Notes under the pieces: generated by a model
What the model was told of the DNA's origin: nothing
The model's database searches: none
Seen by the model: only the letters and a program-made list of their open reading frames with translations
Translations under genes and position numbers: made by a program
Assembly: GCA_963824275.1 (NCBI GenBank)
Contig: CAWGOT010000001.1
Coordinates: 558,001 to 622,000 of the forward strand
Source: JANXQG01 sp963824275
Lineage (GTDB): Bacteria > Planctomycetota > Planctomycetia > Pirellulales > Thermoguttaceae
DNA length: 64,000 bases
Direction of reading: 5' to 3'
Shown: one piece after another, positions 48,123 to 59,035 of the stretch
Layout of the letters: each line of letters starts with the position of its first letter
Numbering within the stretch: the stretch's first letter is position 1

Positions 48123-49351
48123 TTATTTGTGAAATGGACCACTTAGGGACCAAGCTGCCTCCATTTTTTTGCGCACTTTCTCGTCCCGCTCCGATTGGAG
48201 GGCATCGCGAACTGACGAGCGAGCCTCGTTGGCCCTCGCATCCGCCTCACTTGGCGATCGTATCGTCAGGCATATCGTCCGTGGATACTGTACGGCGCAT
48301 ATTCGCAGGACGGGGTCGTTCGATTTGAGCATCGACAGAATTCCCGAAAAGGCCGACGACGATGCCTTGCCAGCCGGATGTTCGTAGTCGAAACATCGCG
48401 AACAGGTCAGTTCCGACATTGCCGCGCAACGAACGTCCTGACCCTTGGATTCGTCGTGGCTGACGGAGAGGAAAAAGCCAACGCGTTCCTCCCGACTTGA
48501 ATATCCTTCGCTGATCTCTTTTGCCAGGTAGCGAGGCGCTTCCGCGCTGACATTTCCTTGCGAAAAGACATCTCGGGTCCATTGCAGTGACTCCGCCTTT
48601 GCCTCGTCTGCCACCGCGGCATAGCGGGGCAGAAGTCGGTTAGCAGAGCTTCGTAGGGACATCGGCGCGAGCTGTCTTCGCGCAGTTTTCGTAGCGTCTC
48701 GGCAAACGACGGATCGCGATCTTTCGGGTGAAACCCGGGCAACACTGACAGGCAATAAGCAACGACCATCGGCCTGGGACTCGAAACCCCCGCCTTAAGC
48801 GCTTTCTCCCTCCCGCCCCTCGGTCCCTGCTTATCCGCTTGAGTTCGTTTAAATCAACCCCAAGACCCTCGCTTCTTCCTCCGGCAAGGCGAACCTTGGC
48901 AATCTCGTCGAGGGAATCTAAAAGGCCATCCGTGGCCGCTGACTTCTCGATCTTTCGGCCGGGCAGATCGCCGGGCGCCCAGCTACCGGACCGGCAATGA
49001 TCCGGCCAGACAAGAAGTTCGTCGCCCTCGCTCACGTTCACCGGCTTGCTATAGGCGCCGTCGCCGCGCCAGTACCAGCCGAGCGAAATCGCAGCGAGCG
49101 GAACGCTCCAATCCCCAAAATTTGCACCACCATAATCCGTGTAGACGCGCTCGGTGCGCAGGCGCAACTTTGGCTTGCTTCCCGTCGCTTTGGACGCCGA
49201 CGACGCGAACTAGCATGATGTGATGACTTTCCCAGGGCGCTTCGGAGCCGAAGTCCGGCGGCGGCGGCGGCGTCATCGCCCGTAACGACGCAGACGCGGC
49301 AACAGCCGCGAGACAGGCCACCGCACGAACGCAAAGCATAAACCGTTTCAT
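48123..49351 (-). CDS. Secreted hypothetical protein (three frameshifts)
   Basis: About 410 residues after repair. Signal peptide (MKRFMLCVRAVACLAAVAASASLRA), a first domain (VRVVGVQSDGKQAKV, LRLRTERVYTDYGGANFGDW, YSKPVNVSEGDELLVW), then a helical, HEAT-like C-terminal part (SEADARANEARSSVRDALQSERDEKVRKKMEAAW). Frame breaks near 49161-49166 (a CG restores KLRLRTERVY), about 48785 and about 48655. Function unknown. Confidence 0.6.
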
Positions 49352-50132
49352 TTGTTGGGTGGTGCAGCCGACAGTGACCAATTCGTGCCAGCGTACCAAG
49401 GCCAGCGGTCACGGGGGGTCAGCTTTCGACTGATCGGACAACCAATCCAACCCGGACGGGGCTGGCTGGGAGCCAAACCGAAGGAGCACGTCCAATTCTC
49501 CGGGACCTTCCGTTCCGTAGTCAGCCGAACCGCTAGTATTGCATATATATTGGAAATAGCCAATCTCAATTGCGCAAAGGGCTGCGGGCCGTGCCTCAGG
49601 TTGGGCAAACGGCTGGGCCTTCGGCCCGGAGAACCTGAACAAACCGGACGTACTTGAGATTCTGGCGGCTGGCGAATTTTTTGAACTCGCCCGTTTGGGG
49701 ACATTCAGCAATCGCGCCACGTTGTTGCAAAAAATGCATACGGTCGCAACACGCCCGTCAAGGGATTCGCCGACCGATTGGCGAAAATTCCCGCGGATGG
49801 GCGATCAAACGATTCGCGCGTCTGGCGGCGGTGGTGCAAATTCCGCCTGCATAAGAGCGGAAGTTCGACAACAAGCGTGACGCAAAATTCGGCGCACCGT
49901 CGATGGCCCCGCTCGGTTTATAGGAAATTTCGCTCGGGCCCTATGTTTCAATTCCTGTAAGGACTCACGGCCCGAGCCTTGACCTGTCTGAAGTATTCGC
50001 GCCGCTATGGACCGGAAGCAGGATTGACAATCCCGCCTCGTACTGCGAAAATTCTATCGGTGGAAAGTCGCCGGTGGGGCGATATGATCCGTCCGCCGGG
50101 TGCTGATGGTAAGCGAGAGAAGGGAATCAGTC
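49352..50132. other. Long intergenic stretch
   Basis: About 780 bases with only short, unconvincing reading frames. Contains TTTATAGGAAATTTCGCTCG (49917-49936), a dispersed element also present near 42183 and 55568. No RNA gene recognised. Confidence 0.5.
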
Positions 50133-50597
50133 ATGATCGAGTCCCCCGAATCGTCCGCAGACGCACAACTGGCGGCCGCGGCAGTCTCCGCGGACATGCT
50201 GCCCCTGGAGTTGGTGATTCTCGATCACTACTCGCGCCAATCGCGATGTCTGGTAGGCAGCCTGCCCGCCGTCCTCGGCCGCGGCGACAAGGACGACGTG
50301 CGGCTGGCCGACCCGTGGATCAGCCATTCGCATTGCGAACTCTTTCGGCAGGGCGGGGTGGTCGTGGTGCGGGATCTCGATTCCAAGAACGGGGTCTTCA
50401 TGCATGGCCTCCGCGTCCGCGAGGCCGAAGTCCTGCCGGGTGAATGTCTGACGCTGGGCCGCACCGAGATCACGCTCCGCTATCGGCGCGTCACCATGGG
50501 AGATGATTCCGCGACGAGCACGGCCTCGATGCCCGCCGCGCCCGCGGCCCGCAGCCCGACTGCCGGCAGCCCGACCACCGAGGAACTGCTGTACTGA
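50133..50597 (+). CDS. FHA-domain protein
   Basis: 154 residues from ATG 50133 (AGAAGGGA upstream). FHA core (residues about 28-120): LGRGDKDDVRLADPWISHSHCEL and VRDLDSKNGVFMHGLRV, i.e. the GR, SxxH and NG residues that bind phosphothreonine. The proline/alanine-rich tail is disordered. Probably reads Ser/Thr kinase signalling. Convergent with mlaD, one base apart. Confidence 0.9.
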   Translation: MIESPESSADAQLAAAAVSADMLPLELVILDHYSRQSRCLVGSLPAVLGRGDKDDVRLADPWISHSHCELFRQGGVVVVRDLDSKNGVFMHGLRVREAEVLPGECLTLGRTEITLRYRRVTMGDDSATSTASMPAAPAARSPTAGSPTTEELLY

Positions 50598-50598
50598 T

Positions 50599-51765
50599 CT
50601 ACTGTCCGAACCGGAACTGTCCGCTGCCCCCCAAGGGAAAACGACTTGTCTGCGGGACTTCCTCGTCGGGACCGTCATCGAGCGGGTTGTCCTTCAGCCC
50701 GGTGTCTTTTTTCAGCGCCCCGCCAAGGCCCACGACCGAGGGATGCCGGGCGAGCTTGTCGGTGAAGATCGCCACGTTGTTGACGATCGGCTTCAGGTCG
50801 CGGCTCAACTCGTCGAGATTCTTCGCCATGTGATTGACGTGCTGATACAGTTCCTTGTCGTGCAACACGGCCCCCAGCGAGCCTTTCGGGTCGTTCAGCT
50901 CCTCGCTGAACTGCAACATGTTGTCGCTGAGCTTGTCGAGTTTTTTCATGCTCGTATCCAATTGGGCGATCAGTTCCGGCCCTCGCTCGCCTAGCGGCTT
51001 GGTCAGGCCCTCGATGTTCTGCATGTTGCGCTCCAGCGAGCCGAAGGTGCCGCTCATCTTCTCCACCGTGGTCCGCGTCTCTTTGAGCACGACCGGCATC
51101 TCGGCGATCGTCTGCTTGATGTCGTCGCGGAGCTTGGGGTCGCCGAGCAGGTCGTTGCTGGCGACCAGGGCCTTCTTCGCCAGTTGCATCATTTCGTCGG
51201 CGTCGCCGATCATGTGATTGATGCGGTCCTCGTTCTTGGCCAGCATGCCGTCGACGCGGGTCAGCACCTCGTGCAGGTCGCGGCCGGCCATGTTGAGCGT
51301 GTCCAGCGTTTGGCCCGCCTGCCTTTGCATGCCGGCAAGGGAACTGGTCATGTCCGGGGCCAACTGCCCTTGCAGGACGGCGCCGTCCTTGATTTCCGTC
51401 TTTTCGCCTTTGAAGTTGGCCGCCCGCACAAACTCCAGCGAGGCATCGCCCATCAACAGCGAGCTGGTCGCCTTGCACTGCTCGTTGTCATAGATGCGGC
51501 GGTCGCGGTCGATATCGGCCGTGACGATGACCCCCGTGTCGTCGTCGGCAAACTGCACGTTCCGCACGCGGCCGATGCGGATGCCGGCCTTGCGGACCGG
51601 CGTGTCGCGGGTCACGCCCGGCGCGTCGTTGAACTTGATATAGATCGTATACGTGCCGTTGAACAAGGGACTCGGTCCCCTGATCAGCAGGACCAGGATC
51701 GCGCCGATCAGGATCGAGGCCAGAATCATGACCCCCACGCGGAATTGCATGATGCGTTCGTTCAT
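50599..51765 (-). CDS. mlaD: MlaD/MCE-family lipid transport protein
   Basis: 388 residues. N-terminal helix (VGVMILASILIGAILVLLI), an MCE domain (YTIYIKFNDAPGVTRDTPVRKAGIRIGRV) and a long helical tail with coiled-coil heptads. It binds and passes phospholipids between membranes together with MlaE and MlaF. Its start overlaps the mlaF stop by 4 bases. Confidence 0.92.
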   Translation of the reverse strand: MNERIMQFRVGVMILASILIGAILVLLIRGPSPLFNGTYTIYIKFNDAPGVTRDTPVRKAGIRIGRVRNVQFADDDTGVIVTADIDRDRRIYDNEQCKATSSLLMGDASLEFVRAANFKGEKTEIKDGAVLQGQLAPDMTSSLAGMQRQAGQTLDTLNMAGRDLHEVLTRVDGMLAKNEDRINHMIGDADEMMQLAKKALVASNDLLGDPKLRDDIKQTIAEMPVVLKETRTTVEKMSGTFGSLERNMQNIEGLTKPLGERGPELIAQLDTSMKKLDKLSDNMLQFSEELNDPKGSLGAVLHDKELYQHVNHMAKNLDELSRDLKPIVNNVAIFTDKLARHPSVVGLGGALKKDTGLKDNPLDDGPDEEVPQTSRFPLGGSGQFRFGQ

Positions 51766-52629
51766 GGTGCGTGCCTTTCTCTCAAGAAGTCCCCCTTCCC
51801 GGAGGTCGAGGGGATCTGCATTTCCATCAGCCGCTCGCCCGCCTCGCCCTGGACGAACTGCGTCACGCGGCGTTCGCGGCTCCGCTCCATCTCGGCGGGA
51901 GTGCCGTCGAAGAGGACCTGCGGCTCTCCCTCCGCCAGCCGCGCGAGCGGATACAGCATCACGATCCGATCGGCCACCTTGTGCGCCGATTTCATGTCGT
52001 GCGTCACGACCACGCTCGTCACCGGGTGGCGGCGGCGGGTCCCCAAAATCAATTCGTTGATCACGTCGCTCATGATCGGGTCGAGGCCCGTTGTCGGCTC
52101 GTCGTAGAGCACGATCTCCGGCTCGAGGGCCAGGGCCCGCGCCAGGCCGACCCGCTTGCGCATGCCGCCGGAGAGTTCGGCCGGCTTCTTGAACCGCACG
52201 TGTTCCGGCAGGCCGACCTCGTTCAGCCGGGCCATCACGATCTGTTCCATTTCGGCCGCGGTCTTGCGGGTGTGCTGCCGCAAGGGAAAGGCCACGTTCT
52301 GCGCGATCGTCATGCTGTCGAAGAGGGCCGCCTGCTGGAACACGAAGCCGAAGCGGATCCGCTCGCGGGTCAAGGCCCTCTCGCTCAAGTGAGCCAGGTC
52401 CTGGCCGTCGAACATCACCGACCCGCGCGTCGGTGGCAGCAGGCCGATGAGCGTCTTCAGGAGCACGGTCTTGCCGCAGCCGCTCTCGCCGATGATGGCC
52501 AAAGTCTCCCCGCGGCCGATCGAGAGGTCGATGTCGCGCAGCACCTCGTGCGGGCCGAACTCCACGCTCAGTTGCTCGATGCGAATCAGCGGTTCCCGCG
52601 CGAGCGTTGTCGTTTTCCGGCTTGACCAT
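51762..52629 (-). CDS. mlaF: MlaF-type ABC transporter ATPase (one frameshift near the start)
   Basis: About 289 residues. Walker A GESGCGKT, signature LSGGMRKRVGLARAL, Walker B EIVLYDEPT, H-loop VVTHD. From ATG 52629 the frame breaks at 52596-52603, where restoring one CG to CTCGCGCGGG gives MVKPENDNARAREPLIRIEQLSVEFG. Without repair only GTG 52565 gives a start, missing the first beta strand. It powers the MlaE permease. Confidence 0.93.
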
Positions 52630-52632
52630 GAT

Positions 52633-53501
52633 TCAGAGCAGCTTCAAGCCCTCCGGCCAGAAGGTCAGGTACAGGGTTTCCAATCCGATGGCCAGGACTA
52701 CGTCGAGCATCAGGATCACGACGAACGAGAAGACGAAGGCGATCGTGGCAGCGCGGCCGACGCCTTCCGCGCCGGCGTCGCAATGAAAGCCGTGGTAACA
52801 ACTGATCAGTGCGATCGCGCCGCCGAAAACAGGCTCTTGAAGACGCCGGCAAAGAGGTCGAAGCCGCGGACGTATTGCTGCGAGTGCATCAGGTAATGCT
52901 GCCAATCGATGTCCAACAGGTAGACGCTGTAGACGGCCCCGCCCACGATGCCCATGAAGTCGGCCATGATCGTCAGGGCCGGGATCAACAGCAGGCAGGC
53001 CAGGAACCGCGGCACGACGAGATAATGGATCGGATTGGCGCCCATGCTCGCCAGGGCGTCGATCTGCTCGGTCACGCGCATCGTGCCCAGTTCGGCCGCC
53101 ATGGCGCTTCCCACGCGGCCGGCCAGCATCGTCGCCGCCAGCACCGGCCCCAGTTCGCGGAGCAGCGAGAGATTGATCACCGCCCCCATCCGCGATTCCA
53201 TGTGCATCATGCGGAATTGGCCGTAGGTTTGCACCGCCAGGATGATGCCGATGAAGGTGCCCGTCAACGCCACCACCGGCAGGCTCAAGACGCCAATCTG
53301 GTAAAACGACGGCAGCAGCGTCTCCCGCCGCACCATGCGGGTCGTGAGCCAGCGGAAGGTGCGAAACGCAAAGAGGGCGACGCTCCCCAGGCCCTCCAGC
53401 CAATCGATGGCCACACCGCCCAAGTCGGCGATCCAGTCGACAACGGCCTGGATCGGACCGCCGGCCGTTTTCTCGTCGCTGATCGAGGCATTCTGGGACA
53501 T
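52633..53501 (-). CDS. mlaE: MlaE-type permease (one frameshift)
   Basis: About 289 residues. MlaE motifs LRELGPVLAATMLAGRVGSAMAAELGTM and VPRFLACLLLIPALT with five to six membrane helices. The frame breaks near 52824: restoring a base gives KSLFFGGAIALISCYHGFHC, the family sequence. First gene of mlaEFD; a palindromic repeat lies directly upstream. Confidence 0.92.
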
Positions 53502-53532
53502 GGTGGATTGTCGTTTGCGCGGGCAGGAATGA

Positions 53533-53601
53533 GCCGTTGGAGTCCCGCCTTTAGGCGGCTTTCGCCGGAGTATTCCGGCTGAAGCGGGGACTCCAACGGC
53601 T
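53533..53601. repeat. GGAGTCCCGCCTTTAGGCGG palindromic repeat
   Basis: Composite hairpin: GTTGGAGTCCC outer arms, an inner GCCTTTAGGC stem and a second CCGGAGTATTCCGG stem. It lies 32 bases before mlaE, where it may affect its leader transcript. Confidence 0.85.
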
Positions 53602-53791
53602 CGTTTCCGCCCGTCTGCCGTGTACCGTGTTTGAAAATCAACTCCGCTCTCGCGTTGGGAGAGGGGAATCTACCCTAATCCATCTTCGTCGCGATGAGAA
53701 TACGGCTTGAGCGAAGTTTGACGATAGTGTCAATTAGGCAAGCTAGGTAAACGGAGAGTTGCTTATCGAGAGGTATCTAACCTTCCCGACT

Positions 53792-54406
53792 TCACCATCT
53801 TCCCGTAGCACCGAAATAGCCCCATGCGAAAGGCGTTGGCTGAACCTTGCCTGGCGGGGCATCGGCGGAAGAAGGAGGGGCGGGCAATGCCGTGCTCTTC
53901 GCGGGGGCAGGATTGCTCAGATCACGCGCCGCCGAGTTCCTGGGTTGCGGCCCTGGCACGACAGTTTCAGCCGCTGCCGCGGATTGTGAAGGCGTTTCGT
54001 CCGGCTGTTGCCAACTGGCCTCTTGGACGCTGTCTGTGGCTGCATTCAGGGTCGAAATTTGGGGTCGACGCGGTTCCTTCCCTTGCAACTGCGCTGCCTG
54101 TGGTGGACGGCTACGGGAAGGATGAGACGACTGGGGCGCGGCATTGCCAGCCGACGGCAACGGCGGGATTTTCTCCGGCGTCGGTTGCATTGTTGGCTGC
54201 TTAGTGTGGCCCTCGGTGTTGTCGAGGTCCTCCAGGGCTGGGGATGCCCCGCCGGTTCGGCAATCTCCACAGTCCGTTCGCTGCTGGCAGCCGCCGCAGC
54301 TATGGTAATGCCAATTGCCCGGTTCGAACGGCCTGCCCAAGAACAGGCAGCCGCTCGAGCTGACGGCGAGCAATGCGAAGGCCGTGAGAACAACTGGGCG
54401 CAACAA
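53792..54406 (-). CDS. Proline-rich lipoprotein
   Basis: 204 residues from TTG 54406. Lipoprotein signal with lipobox VSSSGC, then a Cys-rich segment (HYHSCGGCQQRTDCGDC) and a long Pro/Ala/Ser-rich disordered tail. The Cys pairs suggest metal binding or disulphides. No family recognised. Confidence 0.7.
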   Translation of the reverse strand: MLRPVVLTAFALLAVSSSGCLFLGRPFEPGNWHYHSCGGCQQRTDCGDCRTGGASPALEDLDNTEGHTKQPTMQPTPEKIPPLPSAGNAAPQSSHPSRSRPPQAAQLQGKEPRRPQISTLNAATDSVQEASWQQPDETPSQSAAAAETVVPGPQPRNSAARDLSNPAPAKSTALPAPPSSADAPPGKVQPTPFAWGYFGATGRW

Positions 54407-54527
54407 TGCTGAAACCTTGCCGAAGAGCGAATAGGTAGAAAAGACGAACCAACGCGCTTGCGTTTATAGTATCTTCGGCCGCAAAGTTTGCGTAGTTTAT
54501 GCAAACTCCAGTGATTTCAAGATGTTT

Positions 54528-55016
54528 TCACGCCACGGTATTCACTCCGCTGGCAGCACCCTGCTGTCCCACGGTGGCAAACTTCTGCAGCCAGTTCAAA
54601 CGTCCGGCAAGCAGGGCAATGTTGGCTTTTGCCGCCATGGGATTGGTCGATTGAGCGGCATCGCCTTGGAGCTTGGCGATCTTCTCCTGGTAGAAATCGA
54701 GCAAGTTCACCGATTCGTTGGGGCCAACGTCGGCGTTTTCGAGGTCGACGCGGATCGACGATAACTCCTGCGCGTCGGTTTGCGAGATCGCGCCCTTGTC
54801 GGACAATTGTTGGACGAGTTTTGAGAAGTCGCTGGGGGTAATATCGGTCATGTCGTACTGGGAGAGGACCTCCCGCATGGCGGCCGTGGGCGTGGGCGGC
54901 GAGGTCTGAGTGACTGCGGCTGCCTTGCCCATGATCGCCGTCTTGATGGCGGAAGTGCCCTGCTTAACTTGGGAAGTCAGGTCGGTAAGTCCGGTCAAGA
55001 CATTCGGCACGTTCAT
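54528..55016 (-). CDS. Hypothetical helical protein
   Basis: 162 residues from ATG 55016. Alanine/glutamine-rich, mostly helical (VLSQYDMTDITPSDFSKLVQQLSDKGAIS; LNWLQKFATVGQQGAASG). No signal peptide. The layout is reminiscent of small flagellar or secretion-associated proteins, but there is no specific motif. Confidence 0.7.
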   Translation of the reverse strand: MNVPNVLTGLTDLTSQVKQGTSAIKTAIMGKAAAVTQTSPPTPTAAMREVLSQYDMTDITPSDFSKLVQQLSDKGAISQTDAQELSSIRVDLENADVGPNESVNLLDFYQEKIAKLQGDAAQSTNPMAAKANIALLAGRLNWLQKFATVGQQGAASGVNTVA

Positions 55017-55602
55017 CGTTCAGGTCCTTGCGAAGAAGGAAGGCACACGTCAGGGGTGAAGAGAAATGACAGGAAGATGCGCGACAGGAAGATAAGAAAC
55101 GGGAGTTCAGGCCAGGGGCACCTTTAGCGAACCGCGTGCCGGAATCAAGGACCTCAGGGGTTCAATTCGTTGTTGCCTATCTAACTCCTTGCGATACAAG
55201 GAAATGCGAACGCGGCGCCGAGGCATGCCGCGTACCGCCGCCAGCCGCCGATTTTGCAGCAATATCTGCCGCTGGCGGCAATTTCTGCCGGTGCCGCGAT
55301 AGGGAAGCCCGGAGGGCGGGCCGAGTGGAGCGGGTCAACATCCCGGAGGGATGCCAGCCATTAGCCCCGGATCGCGGAGCGAATCCGGGGTCCGGGGTCC
55401 GGCACGTTTGTTTGACCCCGGAGGGGTCGCAGCGAGTCTGGACCACCGGTGCGGTCCCCGCACTGTGACCCCTCCGGGGTCGGAATCCGTTTCGGGCCTC
55501 GAAACCGGTGGTGGCTTCGCAACCACGGCTAATCGCTGGCATCCCTCCGGGATGAATGCGAGTTCGCATTATAGAAAATTTCGCTCGGCCCGCAATATTC
55601 CA
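55017..55602. other. Intergenic stretch dominated by a nested palindromic repeat
   Basis: 586 bases without a gene. The second half is filled by the repeat at 55313-55556, followed by a diverged TTATAGAAAATTTCGCTCGG element (55566-55585). Confidence 0.6.
55313..55556. repeat. Nested inverted repeat (CATCCCGGAGGGATGCCAGC family)
   Basis: Outer arms at about 55340-55368 and 55529-55556 (CCCGGAGGGATGCCAGCCAT and complement) enclose an inner pair GACCCCGGAGGGGTC / GACCCCTCCGGGGTC (55423-55480). The size (about 215 bases) and nesting suggest a composite, non-autonomous mobile palindrome. Confidence 0.85.
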
Positions 55603-55911
55603 TCAGCGCGACCGCCATAGTCTGCGGTACAGCAAATAGAAAACCGTCGCTGAGACCAACGCGGGAATCAGGAAGACCATCCTGCCTCGCGCGTACCACA
55701 ACACGACGTAGCCGATCGGCAGTGCGAACCAGACCCAGCGCGGCATGCGGTGCAACTCCGGCCAGGCCAGCCAAAAAGCGCCCAACAAGATACCGATCCG
55801 CAACCCCATCGAACCGGCTGCCTCGTAAGTCGACAGAGGCGGATAGCAGTAGGGGATCGCCGCCCATGCGAACGAGGCCAGTGCGATCAGTCCCAGGATG
55901 TGGCGACGCAC
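55603..55911 (-). CDS. Small membrane protein
   Basis: 102 residues with four predicted helices (about 5-22, 34-50, 57-73, 79-95) and a basic C-terminus. No family recognised. It follows purF by nine bases and may be co-transcribed. Confidence 0.65.
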   Translation of the reverse strand: MRRHILGLIALASFAWAAIPYCYPPLSTYEAAGSMGLRIGILLGAFWLAWPELHRMPRWVWFALPIGYVVLWYARGRMVFLIPALVSATVFYLLYRRLWRSR

Positions 55912-55920
55912 AGGCGGCCT

Positions 55921-57521
55921 CTAGTGCCCTTGGCGGAGGAAGAGTTGCCTGGCCCCGCCGACCGTCTCGTAGGTCCGGCCGGCGATGTTGTTGCGGTCGT
56001 TGTCGATGGCGATCTGGGCCAGTTGCTGGCCGCAGGGCGTCGGATAGCGGCCGGTAATGCAGGCCTGGCAGAGATTCCCCGGCTCGAAACCGATCGCCCG
56101 GGCGACGGCTTCCACCGGCAGATAGCGCAGCGAATCGGCCCCCAGCCGCGCGGCCATGCGGGCCTCGATCTCCGGCGTGAGCGGGCCGTCCTGAAGGAAA
56201 TGGGCCGCAAACAACTCGCTGACCGTCGACATGTCGATGCCGTAGAAACAAGGCGCGATGATCGGCGGGCAGGCCACGCGGACGTGGATCTCCCGCGGCA
56301 GCCCGTCTGGCGGATCCGCTGCAACAGGACCTTCAGCGTCGTGGCGCGGACGATCGAGTCTTCGACCAGGATCACCCGCTTGCCTTCCAGCACCTCGCGG
56401 AGCGGGGTGTACTTGGTTTCCGCCTTCCGCTTGCGGTCGCCGCTGCCCTCGATGAAGGTCCGGCCGGTGTAGCGATTGCGGATCAGCCCTTCGACGCAGG
56501 GAACCTTCAAGGCGTAGGCCATCGCGTCGGCCGCCGCCTTGCTGGTGTCGGGCACGGGCACGACGACCGTGTCTTCGTCGATGTCGACCGTTTCCAGGCG
56601 GGCCAATTCCTCGCCCAGGGCCTTGCGGGCCAGGTAGACGCTGCGGCCGTCCAGCGTGCTGGCCACGTTGGCGAAATAGACCCATTCGAAGAAGCAATGG
56701 GCCCGCCGCGTACACTGCGGCAAAGGTCTGGATCTCCAGCCGGCCGTCGCTGATGATGATCGCCTGGCCCGGCGGAACCGACTTGATGCTCTCGGCGGCG
56801 AAACCGAGGTTCATCAGGGCCACGCTCTCGCTGGCCGCGGCAAACAGCGGGCCTTCGACCGCATAGCACAGCGGCTTGATGCCCAGCGGGTCGCGGGCCA
56901 CGATCATGTCGCCCAGGGCGTCGAGAAAGACCATGCTGTAGGCGCCGTCGAACTTCGCGCCGATCTCCCGCATGGCGTCAATCAGCGGCGGCTGCCGGTC
57001 GGCCGTCACGGCCTGGCAGATCTCGTGCATGAAGACTTCGGTGTCGGTCTCCCGCGCCAGGTGGTTGTTGTCGTCGACCAGCAAGCTCGGTCCGCAGCTC
57101 GAGTAGTTGGCCAACTGGCCGTTGAACGCGAAGCTGAACCACTTGTGCTTCTTGATGTGGGGGCGTTCGAACGGCTGGGCATAGTTGCGGTCGTCTGCCC
57201 CGCAGGTGGCATAGCGGACGTGGCCGATCGCCGCCCGGCCGGCGTATTCCTTCATCAGGCTCTCGTATTGGCCCGATGGTTCATGCGGAAGACCTCGCAA
57301 ACGGTGCCGACGTCCTTATAGGTGCCGATAAGCTGGTTGCGGTGGGGGTGATAGGTCGACATGCCGGCCGCCAATTGGCCGCGGTTCTGGATGTCCAGCA
57401 ACATCCGCGGCATGAGCCGGGAGACGGCATCCGGCCCGCAATCGGTGCACAACGGGCTCACGCCCCGGCCCGGCAGGTGATAGATCGCGGCCACACCACA
57501 TTCGTCGCGTAGTTCGCTCAT
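55921..57521 (-). CDS. purF: Amidophosphoribosyltransferase (three frameshifts)
   Basis: About 534 residues after repair. Short propeptide MSELRDE then the catalytic Cys (CGVAAIYHL), glutaminase motifs (GHVRYAT, FNGQLANY), PRPP motif VILVEDSIVRATT, and a cysteine-containing C-terminus (NLCQACITGRYPTPC) as in iron-sulphur PurF. Frame breaks near 57262 (a G restores HRGQYESL), 56702-56707 (a CG restores AAVYAARAHCFFEWVYF) and 56310 (one base). First step of purine synthesis. An essential-type gene, so these breaks are probably sequence errors. Confidence 0.93.
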
Positions 57522-57750
57522 AGTGTTATTGTACGGCGAAAAGCCGATTCCCACAACCGGCCGCTTCGGGGGGAAGTCAAAGATAGCTCCGCTTTCGGTA
57601 TTCGAAAAAAACGGGTATGCTGGTAGAACGCAAGCCGTAGGTCCCTCTTGCCGAGAGGGACTATCGCGTGACGATTTAGTGCATCGCCCGACGTTTTTCC
57701 AGCGGCTTCAAGCACATTAGTCCTTTCCGGCAAAAAGGACCTACGGAATC

Positions 57751-58897
57751 ATGACCGACGTACTGCGACAGGAAATTGCCGCCCTTGCCAACACGCTGGT
57801 CGTCAAAGTCGGCACGCAGGTCCTGACCCGCGACGATGGCCAGCTCAATCAGGCCCGCATCGACCAGCTTGCCCGGCAACTGCACGACGTGGTTACCAGC
57901 GGCCGGAAAGTAGTCCTGGTCAGTTCCGGCGCGGTGGGCGCAGGAATGGGCCGCCTGGGAATGACGCTGCGGCCGAGCGATTTGCCTCGCCTCCAGGCCG
58001 TTGCCGCCATAGGGCAGAGCCTTCTGGTCGAGGCCTACGAGCGGGCCCTCTCGCCCTATGGCCACCATGCCGCGCAGGTCTTGCTGACGGCCGAGGACCT
58101 CGAACACCGCACGCGCTACCTCAACGCCCGCAATACGCTCCTGGCCCTGCTGGAACTCGGGGCCATTCCCATCATCAACGAAAATGATACCGTCTCCGTC
58201 GAGGAATTGCATACGACCTTCGGCGACAACGACCGGCTGGCGGCGATCGTCACCAACCTCATTCAGGGCGCCGCTCCTGGTGCTGCTTTCCGACGTCGAT
58301 GGCCTTTGCGACGGCGATCCGCGCCAGGCCGGCAGCAAGATCTTGGACACTGTAGAACGGTTGGACCGCTCGATTTATGACCTGGTGTGCGACAAGAGCG
58401 GCGGCCGGGGAAAAGGCGGCATGGCCAGCAAGCTGGAGGCCGCCCGGCTTTGCACCAGCGCCGGCGAGAACGTGATCATCGCCAACGGCCGGAACCCCGA
58501 GGTCCTGCCGAAAATCGTGGCCGGCGAGATCATCGGCACTCTTTTCCTTGCCCAGGGCCAGTCGCTGGCCGCCCGCAAGCGGTGGATCGGATTTAGCGTC
58601 AAGCCGAGGGGATTGCTGCATCTCGACGCCGGGGCCCAGGAGGCCATCCAGCGGAAAGGCCGCAGCCTGCTGGCGGCGGGGATCGTGGAGGTCGACGGCC
58701 GCTTTGCCAAAGGCGACATCGTGGCCCTTCGCGGTCCGGACGGCACCGAGATTGCCCGAGGGCTGACGAACTACGGTCACGAGGATCTGGCCTTGATCAA
58801 GGGGCTGCGGACGAGCCGGATTGCCGACGTTCTGGGCGAATGCCCCTACGAAGAAGTCATTCATCGCGACAATATGGTGGTTACCACACTGGAGTAA
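57751..58897 (+). CDS. proB: Glutamate 5-kinase with PUA domain (one frameshift)
   Basis: About 382 residues after repair. Amino-acid-kinase motifs VVKVGTQVL, VSSGAVGAGMGRLG, PIINENDTVS, GGMASKLEAA, and a C-terminal PUA domain (RKGRSLLAAGIVEVDGRFAKGDIV). The frame breaks at 58267-58272: GGCGCC restored to GGCGCGCC gives IQGAPLLVLLSDVDGL. First step of proline synthesis. Confidence 0.94.
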
Positions 58898-58938
58898 GTA
58901 GCAGGCACACGGAGTGTGCCTGCTACTTTATTGCCCTC

Positions 58939-58968
58939 TTGACAATGTACGGCCGTATATTGTACGAT
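58939..58968 (+). promoter_or_regulatory. Candidate lexA promoter with internal operator
   Basis: TTGACA (-35) and TACGAT (-10) are 18 bases apart. The spacer holds the palindrome TACGGCCGTA (58948-58957) and TGTACG occurs twice 15 bases apart. LexA usually represses its own gene, so this palindrome is a reasonable operator candidate. It does not match the Gram-positive CGAAC-N4-GTTCG box. Confidence 0.45.
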
Positions 58969-59035
58969 TGTCCATAAAGAGAGGGCCGGTTGTGTTTGCC
59001 CTCTCTTGGCCAAAAACATGGAAATCGAGGTTATT

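Noticed and set aside
49409..49720. Roughly 100-codon minus-strand frame in the long intergenic stretch
   Set aside because: No recognisable motif, no ribosome site and repeat-derived composition.
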